Shown: in pieces, positions 21,901 through 31,800 of the stretch
How the letters are laid out: every line of letters starts with the position of its first letter
How positions within the stretch are numbered: the stretch's first letter is position 1
The notes under the pieces: generated by a model
What the model was told of the DNA's origin: nothing
What the model saw: only the letters and a program-made list of their open reading frames with translations
Database searches by the model: none
From: Exobasidium rhododendri
Lineage: Eukaryota > Basidiomycota > Exobasidiomycetes > Exobasidiales > Exobasidiaceae
Assembly: GCA_026210745.1 (NCBI GenBank)
Contig: CP110632.1
Span: forward strand, 248,001 to 312,000
Direction of reading: 5' to 3'
Length of the DNA stretch: 64,000 nt
Program-made: the position numbers and the translations under genes

Positions 21901-24498
21901 GCCTTTGTCTTTCACAGCCGATGCTCTCCGGATCGTCACCTTTGCCGTGTCATCCTCCAGACTTGTGGCAACATGCTCAACAGTCAACCAAAGTCCGCTT
22001 CCGCCTTGACTTAGTTTATGACGACGAAGACAGCTGACGTTCGTCGGAGGAGGATCTACTACGAGATCCAATCCACTAGCCCAGGTCTCCATGTCGCATC
22101 GCAATTCGCACTCTACTTGGCCGTCGCCCGTGATGGCACTCGGAGTCAATTCATACTCCAACCGAAAGCTTCCCTTGTCGTGTTCATACTTCATGAGCTT
22201 CGTCTTTGCGCCCAGCATTCTTGTCGCTATGGGAGGACCACCACACTTGATCGCAAAGTCACCCACACCTGCTACAGCCGTGGTCATGGCCCAGGGCGTT
22301 GCAGAGCTCTTGCTAGTCCATCCTTTAGGATCGCTCTGTTCAATGAGAGTGATGTGGACAGTGCTTGGATTTAGACTCTCAATACTCCATCCGCGTAGAT
22401 CGACTTGCGTTCGAATAGTGCCCAGGTCGACCTTAGGCAGGAGCGGGAACAGACCTCGATCATCAGTAGAGAACGAGAAGTTGTGAATCGAGGACGGTGA
22501 CTTGTAAGAAGTCTCTACCGTCACACTGTCTCTCGAACTGACGGGCCAAGCAGCCCGAATTTTTGTCCACCATAATTTACTGGCATCCCCCAGGTCTTCC
22601 ACCAATCGTGTCTCTTCCAAGCCCTTGTCCCACGTACTCTTGACTCCTGCATTGCCAATCGCTGCATATATATCCCAGACACTGACACCTACAAATGTTG
22701 CTTCGGCCCGATAGACGACCAGAGTAGGGTCGATAGAATCTAGCTGCGTGATTGTCACACCCCTTGTGTCACTGTTGTGCTTCCACTTTGCCTCTGGCTC
22801 CTGCAGTAGCGACGTAAAGTAGATGTAGTTTCGACGAATCAAGCTTGCCAAGGTTTGAGCACGATCCGGCACAGGCCGCGGTGGCTTGCTTGTGTTGATG
22901 TCGACGGTCGACGTAGTCGGTGTGATGTTATGATCTATGACGTTCAAGGAAGAAGGTGTTCCAGCTCGCTTTATAATGTCCTCTTCGTTGTGAGCAGGGG
23001 TAGTAGAACGAGAGGAAAGCTCACTCTGTAAGCTGAATCCAGAAACGCTTGCAGCATCGTCCAAGACTGGTGTTGGGGCCTTGTCATCAGATGAAAGATA
23101 ATCTTGCAGTTGACCTTGCTCGCTCGTTTTGGTTGCAGCTTCTATCTCTTTGATCGCACAGGGTTTGCTGTTGAGTCTCAATCGAACCTCTTGACTAGCT
23201 GCTATCCTCTGGATGGTCACAGTGCCTCTTAGTCCTTGCTCCAGCTCCGCCACTCCTTCATCATTCCTATGCTCCAATCTCACAGTCACCTTGGCTGATT
23301 TCCAGTCCATTCCCTTGATTTCCCTAGAGGCTTTCATTTGCCACGCTGATGATGTTCTATTGGTAGGACTAGCAATCATAGGCCTCACGTCAACATGCAC
23401 ATCCCACCCTTCGTCTGCCGGTAGATTCCACACGAGCACTTCATCGTCTTGGTGGTCGTCCACACTGTCTTCACAAATGACCTGATACTCGACTTTGATC
23501 ATGTCCCTCGTCGGGTCGAACCTACGACTTGTCACTTCCACGTTACGACCAAAGTCGGCGAGGTAGGGCACTCTAGAAGCCTCGTCAGCCACATGGGATA
23601 CGAGCGAGGTGACCAGGCTTGGTAGCATTCCACCTAGTCCACCGGCAGGCATGCCCAGCCACGCCCCTTTCAGATCCCAAGACCAAAAGACAGTCACCTT
23701 CAGTGTTGAATCGTCCGTCTTTTGTAAACACCAAGCGAACAAGTTGACGTGAGATCGAACGTACGGAGGAGCAGGTCGCAAGTAGGCAGGAGCATCAGGC
23801 GAACGAGGTAGTGATGTTGACACATCTAGTAGCGTGCTCCCATCTACCATCGTCTTTGAGATTGTGACGGCATCTCTGTGACTTGCCGGCCAACCAAGGC
23901 GAAATATAGTCCTACAGACTCTAGTTGCTGCATCCAACTCTTCGATCACTTCTGATTCCTCCACCATGTGATCCCAAAGAGGTCGACATTCAGGCGTCGC
24001 AAGCAATCGACGAAAGGCATCTTGCAGATCATCCCACGCGTATTCAGCGTCTGGGACCTGCTTCGAGAGAGGTACGTGACAAACAGCTCGATAGATGTCG
24101 GCGCTTTGCGAGGATCCTGGAGGGAGTAAAGGTGAGTTGGAACCATCTCTTGCTCCTCTGGTTGCTGCTCTTTTGTGCACCTTGACAGAAGGAGAGCTGG
24201 GTCTGGTGATGTAGCTATCCAGCCGATTCTGGGAAGTCGATGGCACGGAAGACAGACTAGCATCAAGGCCAGCAGCCATGAATGTTGCTGCATTACTTGT
24301 ACTACTGCTACTTGCATGACCGTTCTGAGATGAATTCACTGCCTTCCATGCTTTGCTAGTGGACTGTACAGGCGACAAGAGAAGACGGAGACAGGCAATC
24401 GAGGCATCCAACTTTGAATGCCATGCAGCGTGTGAATCGAGCTGAGTCCTCGGCGCTCCTGAGCTCGGCTGACGTCGGGGTATATTCATCGACGCCAT
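18931..24498 (-). CDS. Large membrane-anchored protein with three START-like lipid-binding regions
   Basis: A single uninterrupted frame of 1855 residues. Three repeated regions look like START (StAR-related lipid transfer) folds. Region 1 is at about residues 150-430 (LATPECRPLWDHMVEESEVI, RLGWPASHRDAVTI). Region 2 is at about 555-830 (VGVSVWDIYAAIGNAGVKS, WPVSSRDSVTVETSYKS). Region 3 is at about 1010-1290 (ILSAVSSMGCRKLWDEKVD, SFPFRGRGFHLANL). The 'x-LWDxx-V/WPVSxRD' pattern is shared by regions 1 and 2 and is typical of START proteins. A hydrophobic helix at about 1760-1780 (TLLLVAIIAFLVGSLARSL) is a likely membrane anchor, with ~75 residues after it. The rest is Ser/Thr-rich linker. By analogy with ER-anchored START-like proteins, a sterol or lipid exchange role at contact sites is plausible, but the compartment is inferred. 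The gene has no introns, unlike most neighbours. Confidence 0.75.
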   Translation of the reverse strand: MASMNIPRRQPSSGAPRTQLDSHAAWHSKLDASIACLRLLLSPVQSTSKAWKAVNSSQNGHASSSSTSNAATFMAAGLDASLSSVPSTSQNRLDSYITRPSSPSVKVHKRAATRGARDGSNSPLLPPGSSQSADIYRAVCHVPLSKQVPDAEYAWDDLQDAFRRLLATPECRPLWDHMVEESEVIEELDAATRVCRTIFRLGWPASHRDAVTISKTMVDGSTLLDVSTSLPRSPDAPAYLRPAPPYVRSHVNLFAWCLQKTDDSTLKVTVFWSWDLKGAWLGMPAGGLGGMLPSLVTSLVSHVADEASRVPYLADFGRNVEVTSRRFDPTRDMIKVEYQVICEDSVDDHQDDEVLVWNLPADEGWDVHVDVRPMIASPTNRTSSAWQMKASREIKGMDWKSAKVTVRLEHRNDEGVAELEQGLRGTVTIQRIAASQEVRLRLNSKPCAIKEIEAATKTSEQGQLQDYLSSDDKAPTPVLDDAASVSGFSLQSELSSRSTTPAHNEEDIIKRAGTPSSLNVIDHNITPTTSTVDINTSKPPRPVPDRAQTLASLIRRNYIYFTSLLQEPEAKWKHNSDTRGVTITQLDSIDPTLVVYRAEATFVGVSVWDIYAAIGNAGVKSTWDKGLEETRLVEDLGDASKLWWTKIRAAWPVSSRDSVTVETSYKSPSSIHNFSFSTDDRGLFPLLPKVDLGTIRTQVDLRGWSIESLNPSTVHITLIEQSDPKGWTSKSSATPWAMTTAVAGVGDFAIKCGGPPIATRMLGAKTKLMKYEHDKGSFRLEYELTPSAITGDGQVECELRCDMETWASGLDLVVDPPPTNVSCLRRHKLSQGGSGLWLTVEHVATSLEDDTAKVTIRRASAVKDKGIVIVNGARIKVDIDELGEDEVAHLKDKKRAKPKRVPLDLVNSSPKKAASKRAVGALAGSTDSAQVTNVGGNTPVSRAGTPALPNNNDTNSPLLNEVSDVFSDERPRQPMTCALDVLFLLRRIHAERGPDPAGNPAGWALISQRNGLFVRRRLMQSISSTIHVQRGDKVVEGLTAEDILSAVSSMGCRKLWDEKVDTSMLLESFGNGATTGFFTTKASFPFRGRGFHLANLTARSGPSSMNLGNTATPTVFFHASASFPERNSTFSQSKLNPTGLPLGKVLIDGWILETLDPYSSTLNYQIPSTRCTHVVAVDYAGSLPITVNTMWNSILPRSILGVEEFIKSKGTLPFIRSPPCYVEVLGDGRDEDRNLIWNLEDDKLKRTCTMLTNTFNPLDKVYTVLVKMEPRVKAERHSEESIPAIPFPRKPIPLHASLSKATATLALASQTNGDALDGLVQDLNAATEDRMSSMSRATSTASIRSMMSKGKPSTIRTSAKKPVDVVVMDVEIELRHYEKGYEVVVSSELGSLHGKTQGEKEEEQLPLNVAPETAQALPLTVSSFDLPPSAVLAATLDPSARPRKHLLRVCLPTASLFKEAREDPLNGPEPEDAPKWFTSLRECGASIRLLIRPLNHVNINQEDHLDLSSPSIPSSEIDSQQVPVVFQGKKVQVTHVNQTSAMLQRESEKEEGHARLKKVAPSLALKAEAEEKRSENILDDRLPALLQYPIAAAKEMLRGVGDAEEEIGKRRKEVDVTPLRNPSDGHLTATNSTYDFPDPATPVADTKTILPAVASTPIMSILNSYPLSRLGPSTILTTAVANGGVFSKTSSAQAKDRLQIGAGGLDKIKSTDKEGSIDRAGGLKSNGEKAGEKTDGDMPGNLIMATEEIRKRLGDVRFSLSTLLLVAIIAFLVGSLARSLLEPTDFILVDSLTAASSHTSQGQSFGSSIRDTAREEIQRMLQPDSESNVIKRQLKVLLDFRISRFKHLIFGIAAN

Positions 24499-24986
24499 CG
24501 TTAGTTGTAGTTTCCTGAGCTCACCTCATTAGTCGTTGCGTGTCATGATGCGGGAGAGAAGCAAGACTGTTTGATGAGCGTGAGGTGGAGACTGTGGAGT
24601 GCCTTGTTTCAGCGTGAGAAGCGAGCCGATGTTGTGGGATCTCTCCCAGTAGCCTATAATGTCGATTCGCGTGGGGCGGTCATTACCTAACCCTAACTAA
24701 GAAAGATGGCCGCTCTATGGGTCGAGAGGGTTATTCTCAAATTCGACGAACGTGCCTCGTATGTATCACAGTCGCTTAGATCATGCTGCTCAAATGAACG
24801 ACTCAAAAGTAAAGACATCAATGCGATAGATTGTGACACAAAGTAGAAGAGACAGGTTGGAGAAGGTGCGAGAAAAGGGCTCTGTTGGAGGCATCAATAC
24901 AGTCGTGGCGTGCGTGTGTGAGGAAAGAAAGAGAAAAGTAGAAGAGGGAGGAGTCGATTGACAGGGCATCACATTCGAAGGATCAT
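24499..24986. other. Intergenic between START gene promoter and VPS1 3' end
   Basis: About 490 bp. It includes CCTAACCCTAAC at 24686-24697, which contains the telo-box octamer AACCCTAA, about 190 bp upstream of the START gene ATG. Telo-boxes serve as promoter elements in several fungi and plants; two units are too few to be telomeric. Confidence 0.6.
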
Positions 24987-27819
24987 CTATGGCTTGAAAT
25001 TGACCTCAGATAAGACTGATGAAGAAGGGAAGAAGAAGAAAAAAGGTGAGCAAGAGGATGTTGAAGCACGACATTTCGGAGCACTCACTGTCAAATGCCT
25101 TTCGGTAGGCCTGCAACAGCGACGCTACCCGTTGTCGCTCTCCCGTCAGAGCGGAATCTTCCTCTAATAAGCCTTCGAACAAGGATTCTTTGAACAAAAC
25201 AGAGACCAGCCGGTTTTGAATCGTCTCTCGACTATGATCGACGAGTAGATGCATCACCGCCTTGGGCACCAAATCTTGGATACTCTGGCGGACAATGGCG
25301 AAGTAAGAGCCGATCAAGTTGCGGATAAGAGAGGTCTCCAGGATCTCGCGATCAGTGTAGACGCCCTCCTCTGCTCCCGAGGGAATGGCTTCCAAGTGCT
25401 TTTCCAGGCTTCTCATGCCGTACGCTGCTGTACTGCCACCTGCCATGGAGTCGTCTTGTCGAACGTCACGATGATGGTCGTTGTAGGTGTTCTGTCGTTG
25501 TCCTAGCGTACTGCCTGCTCCACCCGATGCACCGCCAGGAGCCCCACTTGCACCGCCGAAGAAGTACGTCAAGAAGGAGTCTTTGCCATTCTCATGCGAG
25601 GCAGCTGCGGCTTGATGCGATCGAGAAGCAGCGTGGCCCACGGTAGCAGGCACGCGAGAGTGTGCGTCGTGGGACCCATCACTGAAAGACGAAGGTGCAG
25701 ACCGTGCATCGTTGCGTTTGTTTGCAACACCGCGAATGTGTCCGTTCACAGTAAGCGATGAGTTGGTCTCCTTGAAGGAAGAAGAGCCGTTCTCATCGTC
25801 TTCGTCTCCTAGACCTGCACCAAAGCCATCAGTCGAATCAGTCGAAGATCGTCGATGCTGATTTTGCCCCTTGACGATCGGATTTGCTTGCTTCTGGTGT
25901 CCTTCCCTCGTCTGCCTAGCAATCGTAGCCGAATCCTGCACAAAGGAGGGATGGTTCGTGTTGATGTAGGCAGCTTGGATAGCAATGAGACTTTGAACGT
26001 AGTCGGAAGTCGGTCCTAGTCGTTCTCGAAGCAGTTCAGACACCACTTCGATCAGCTGAGCATGCAGACGTGGAAATCGTTGTAGTTCCGTACTGGTGCA
26101 ATTGTGACAAATCTTCATGAGCTCCTCGTAGACCAATTCGACGCATCGCAAGCTAGGGGCCTCTAGAAGCTTGATCTGTGGCTTGATGAGCAGCTCAAAG
26201 GCCTGTTCGGGAACAAAGAGACTCGGTCGAGGCCCTGTACTGTTCCGAATAGCAGTGCGAATGTCCTGCGTCGACAGATTCAGCGTGGGCGTGATACCGT
26301 CCAGGGCAATGCCAAAGACGTCGTGAAAGATGTAATAAATGCGAGCACCTCCGCACAGCTCCTTTGTCGAAATGTCAAACGTCTTTCCATCGATTGAATT
26401 GACGAAGTCACGAGCGAATTGTGTCATTAATTTCAGTACGAGCGACCCCCTGTGCTGATCACCGAGGAAAGCAGTGTCCCCAAAGGCAGCCAACTCTTGC
26501 TGAGTCTGCCCCATCAACGTGTTCAGTCGCGCCTTCATGTCGGGCAGTTTGTCTCGAATGTGCGACATCAGGACCTGCACAGAGAGTGATAGTTGAGAGT
26601 AATAATCAGTAGGAGATTCGGTCCGGAGTACTCGCTGCGGATCTCTGCTATCCTCACCTGATTCAAAGTCTTTGCGAGATACTTGGTTCCACATCGATGG
26701 GCAATATTTCGATAGGCTGCATGATTCTGGAAGAACTCTTCCTCTGCCTTTCGAGCAGCTAGCATCGACACATTCCCGTTGATGTCCTGCTGCGATCGAT
26801 TCACTACCCCGATGAATCCCAGCTTGAGGGGATACACTCTGCCGGTCAGGATGTCGAGAGCGTGTGTGCCGTTGTCCATCAGATCTAATTTAGTCAAGAC
26901 ACCGATGGTACGTCGACCTTGTGGGTCCATTGCCCTGGCCAACTTCAGCGAATCAGAGTTCGCCAGGTCGACATTCGCCGGACTGACTGCAATGATGATG
27001 CTTTCGGAGGGAAAGAGAGGAGGAGGAGAACGTCAGATCGTACACGGCAGTCAGACAAATCTGTGCAGCCTTTGACTCACCTGTTCGGCTTGCTCGTGTA
27101 GCTGGTCACCAGGCCCAAGATCTGTCTCTCAATATCCGACGGCTGATCGCCCACAGGAATCTGCACGATGGACAGCGCTGTTTCAGTATTCCTTCCCCTC
27201 GAACATGGTCTCCCTCCCTCTCCTCCTCACCTTTGTCAAACCGGGCAGATCGACCAGCGTCAAATTCAAGACATGGGGACTATATATTTTGAGATGGATC
27301 GGCAGCTTACTGACGCCCTTGTTCTGACCAGCCACTCGGAATGTCTCATTCTCGATCTCCCTTCTGATTTCTGCAAAGTCAGTAAAGCGTTTGTCGAGAT
27401 GGAGGAATTCTCCGTACTCGGTGTAATTAGGCGTATAGCTGGGTGTAGATCGGGAATTTGGCTGCTCAGATGACGATGAAGACGACAACTCGTCGGTGAA
27501 TCGCTTCGACTTGGGTATGCTGTTGGGCGCAGGTGAGGGTGTATGAACGAGTTGTAGGACCAGAGGTCTTCGGGTCACGATTCCGCTTCCACGAGGCAAG
27601 AAATCCTTGCCGATGATGCTGAGATACATTAAGAAACAGCTGTCAGCATTCGCCTGCGAGTCATCTCCCTAGCAGCACCACTCACGTCTCCAGTACACTA
27701 CTCTTTCCACTAGATTGCGCTCCTACAACAACACATTGCGGCAGATCAACAGTGTCACCTCCAATCGCACTGAAAGTCTCTTGCAGCTTGTTGACTACCG
27801 AAATCAGATCGACGTCCAT
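24987..27819 (-). CDS. VPS1: Dynamin-family GTPase Vps1
   Basis: Six exons (27819-27686, 27618-27231, 27160-27081, 27000-26658, 26574-25089, 25015-24987) encode 819 residues. The GTPase domain shows the P-loop [12 protein letters not shown], switch [14 protein letters not shown]3 VDLPGLTK and G4 [10 protein letters not shown]. The middle region and the C-terminal GTPase effector domain ([20 protein letters not shown]) follow. There is no PH or proline-rich domain, as in yeast Vps1. Vps1 acts in vacuolar/endosomal sorting, peroxisome fission and endocytic scission. A variable insert rich in Ser, Gly and His separates the middle region and effector domain and makes the protein longer than yeast Vps1 (704). 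The final exon is only 29 bp and encodes the closing ILSEVNFKP. Without it, the frame would read into a hydrophobic pyrimidine-tract translation. Confidence 0.96.
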
Positions 27820-28802
27820 CGCTGTGATCTCTTATGCACCTCCCGGCTGCTGCTGCTGCTGCGAATGCGTAGAACTGTAGGTGGTGAGGCGGTGAGGCGA
27901 GTCGCACGAGATGGTGGAGTCAGGGCGGCTGTCGTTGTATGGATTCTCAAAAGTGCTCGCTACGTAGGAATCTGCAGCTAAAGACGCGTGCCTTCAGCCA
28001 CGTGGAAAACATATGGGCAACCAGCTGAGGTTGAGCTTGAGCTAGGTTGATCTTTCTGCTTGCACGCCCTGAACAAAGAAAGGAGAATGACCGTCGATCA
28101 AGGTATCTTGCGAGATCGTCGTTCCTTTAATTGCATCATTTCCTCTGTAAAGTAGCAGTGCAGAGAGTAGATGAAAGAATATTCAAGGTGCTCCTTATGT
28201 GGTACCTTTTATTGCGGACATCGCCTTGTGCTATACTAGAATAGCGCAGAACGGTCATTCACTAGACCGTGGTCCATCACAAACCTGATCAACTTGTGTA
28301 TCGATATCTTATCTTAAGAAAGGCTACAAGAAAGGCTACATATCCTATAGTATGCGCAATTCAAAGAGACAAAGAAGAGAGACGAGGAGTTCGAATTTGA
28401 GCATGTTAGCACATCACTATTCTTACTTTTCCCAACACTGCATCTATAAAAGTGATTTCACAATGATACCATCGGGCTGTGGACGACTGAGCTTTTATCG
28501 AGGCTTGCAATACGTACACTGAAGCGGTCGGAGTCTAGTCAGGCGTATGGGGAAGGAGCAGTGAAAATAAGCAATCGGAACAAGAAAAAAAAAGCGAACA
28601 AAGCGTCCCAGAGCTCGGTCCTCGAGAAAAAAGTAGATACTTGCTGCAGTAGAGTCTACAGTCACCGAACTTAGACCCTTTGTCTGTTTGTGCCTCTGAT
28701 TGATTCTTTGATCTTGTGCTCATTAGAGGGCAAGTCTTAATTTACATTCATCCCAAGACGGCACCTTTCTCCTCACAACCCTGACAATCTTGGACGGCAC
28801 GA
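27820..28802. other. 0.98-kb divergent intergenic region, VPS1 / GIY-YIG-like gene
   Basis: No convincing ORF. Noticeably A/T-rich in 28130-28800. A CTATAAAA box at 28443-28450 lies about 350 bp before the ATG of the GIY-YIG-like gene, and an A-rich run (about nine A) lies near 28585-28593. Confidence 0.5.
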
Positions 28803-31800
28803 ATGACTGATAACATGTCGAAGAAACGCAAAGGTGCATTTGACGATGCCGAAACCGAACTGGATGTGGACATCCCTCACCGTGCTAGAGCAACAGGCTT
28901 CGCAAGTGCATTTTCCCCAAAGCCTGCCCCGATGAGCCAGTGAGTACTGAACTTCGGAATTTTCCTTGCTTCACGAACGACATATTGAGAAAAAGGGTTC
29001 CCACTACAGTAAATCAGTGTGGAACACCGACATCCACGCAGCTGATCAGACAACGAAGCGTAGGAGTTCACGCATGTTGTTCAAGCCAAATCGTCCAGTG
29101 GCCAAAGCTCCGAAAGCAACAGTCGTGTAAGTGCTATACCACTGGTAGGTCGCGTTTCCGCTGTCAGAGCCATTTTCGCCCAAAATGCCTCAGCAGAGGG
29201 CACACCACTTTTCAGTAGGGAGAACGAAGTCGTCTACGGCTGTTTTTTTCTACTTTGCAATTGCATACGGGTAGAATTGGTATACTGAAAAGGCTCTCAC
29301 TTCTCTCCTCTAACAGAGACACACAGAAGATCATCGTGGCAGCTACGAGTGCTTCGCTACCAGGAGAAACATACGACACTCAAGATGTGATTACTGCACC
29401 CGAAAGCATCGGCCAGCAAAGTCGTCCTCCGTAAGCTTTTTTCTAGATCGTATGGTCATAGGCGCCTACTTACTTCACTGCAAGTTTCCTCTTGTCTTTT
29501 TCCTGAGCAGAGTATACTCAGCAAATCGGTATCCGCGCATAAATTTACCGTTTTATTGCAACGAGCAACACGAAATCAGTGCATATCACACAGAAGAATT
29601 AGAGGAAAGGGAAACACTTTTGGAGTCAGAATGGCCAGAATACTGCGGAGAGGATTTCGTGGAAGAGGACAGGGGTTGGAACGGGCGTTCGGAAATGGGA
29701 GAGAGCTACGCCACAAAATCTGACATTTCCGTTACCGACGAAGAAGACCAGGAAGATCGTGACAATGAAAATTACGATTCGGCCAATGATAGTTCTGAAA
29801 ACGATTATGTCAATACTGCAGACGATGAAGATCAAAGTCGAGAAGAAATGTTGCTCAGGTTGGCTACAAGCAAGATACGAAACTGGAAGATATTGGTAAT
29901 GGAATTTTCAACAAGAGATCGTGGCGACTCCATCGTCAACAAAGATGCGCGCAAGCAAAGGAAGCGCAAAGGCAAGCAAAGGAAGCGCCAAAGGTCGGAA
30001 TCGCTATTAACATATGCATCCGTCATGGGAGGCGCAACCTCTAGTGGCAACGCTACCGGTAATGTGCCACCTTCCATTGCAACAGACTCCTCAGTGGAAG
30101 CTGAGGAAATAGAAGATGAGGATGTCGCCTCAGAAGAGGCAGGCACCGAAGAAAAGGAAGAATCGACCAAGCTCATAGAGCATCAGGGTATGGTAGGAGA
30201 AGGGAGGTGAGTAGATGGTCCAAATGAGGGATATGGACCATGCTGACATATATATCTTCTCAAGGGCATACAAAGCACAGCATGATGTTCACCGACAGCT
30301 ATTTGATCACGAATTGCTCGACGATATTTATGTACCGCCGGTCGTCACAAAAGAGATGGCACGAATTGCTCATGAAAAGGAGGTCAAGAAGGCATTTGTA
30401 GGGGAGAAGTGCGGTAAAGTTTGCGATGTCGACGGCAATTTCAAATTCATCACTAATCAAAACGAAATGCCGACAAAGCTACTAGAAGCTGGAAACGAAG
30501 ATGTATTGATTGAAGCTGCCTTTGCATTCGTGAAAAGGAGAGTGCATCGAATGATCGAGGTCAACAAGGGTAACGGAAGCTTAAGCCAGCGCTCGCGCAT
30601 GGCCATGCTGACCGAGTCAATGGACGACCTTTTGGCCTCGTTCAAGGAATGCCTGTCCGAGACTGGAAGGGTGCTCATCAAGGCACTCGCTTCCGGTCAA
30701 GGGCAATTCCACAGTATTTTCACACCTGAAGCTGTGGATGCAATTGAAGGAGAAGATGCTTTGCACGAGCAATCCAAAGGTGGCCTCTACGGCAATTTCG
30801 CTTTCAACGTGGAGAATCGCATCGATTGGATGTATGTCGGCAGGGCTGGTGTCTTTTCTCACAGACTGGAACAGCACGTCGTCGAAATGAAGAGCGCACC
30901 GTTCGACCCACGCAAGGAAAAAAGGTATACATACCAGTTGGCAAAGTTTGCCAAAGCTGCTGGTCTGATCAACAAGCATAAAATCTTGCTCTTTTCTCCT
31001 TCCAATTCAAGACATCTAATGCTGTTCGAGCCAGTGATGTGCGCATTACTCGGAACTTTTCACTTGAATCGTGATTATTCGCTAGAGCGAGCTGATTACG
31101 GTCTCCCTCAACTCACTTACAAGGGTGGAAATTCGACTGAATGTCTCGAGGCGGATCCTAAAATTGTAAAGTTTGAAAACTTTAACCAAGAATTGTTAGG
31201 TCTTCGGGCTTTGGCCAATTCCTGTAGGATTCAACATGTTCATCGCCTTTTTGTCTTGGTAAACGACGAGGCGAAACCCGAGGAGAAGAAAGAAGCGGAA
31301 GAGACGGTGGAAGCTTGGAAGAGTCAATTATACTCCGCTTACAAGAAGTATAAAGAAGTGGCCGTTGCGCTTATGCGAGACGGAAAGTTGAAGCTGCGAT
31401 TTGTACCATTGTACGAACGTAAAAATCCAGCTTCGAAAGGCTACGTCTTCGGCTGGCTCTGCTCTAATGGTTGCAATCTTTATTGCAGACGGGAGATCAT
31501 GGAGAAATTAGTTGGTGTAGAAGCTTGCGAAGAATCGGCCACAAACCGATCGACGATAGTGGTTTTAGGACGCTTTCAGGAAGGACTGCCATTAGACAAG
31601 GTTCTTTTTCCGCGTGCAACACCGAAAGGGGATAAGTTGTCACACGGTTTAGGCATTGAATTGACGGGAGAAGTAGGCGTCGAATATGCCCAGGCAAGAG
31701 CGTCTTCAACCGCTAAGAGCAGGGAAAATTTAACAGCTTTTCTACTTCGTTTTTTACCCTTGGACGAGCGAAATAGAAGGCAAGTAGAAGCCGACAAAAT

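Noticed and set aside
24681-24700. Interstitial telomere remnant
   Set aside because: Only about two units of CCTAAC/CCCTAA; better explained as a promoter telo-box or chance.
25016-25088. Hydrophobic C-terminal tail of Vps1 if the last intron is retained ([21 protein letters not shown]-type end)
   Set aside because: It is the translation of a pyrimidine-rich 3' splice tract; splicing gives a normal Vps1 ending, so a membrane-anchored isoform is unlikely without transcript evidence.
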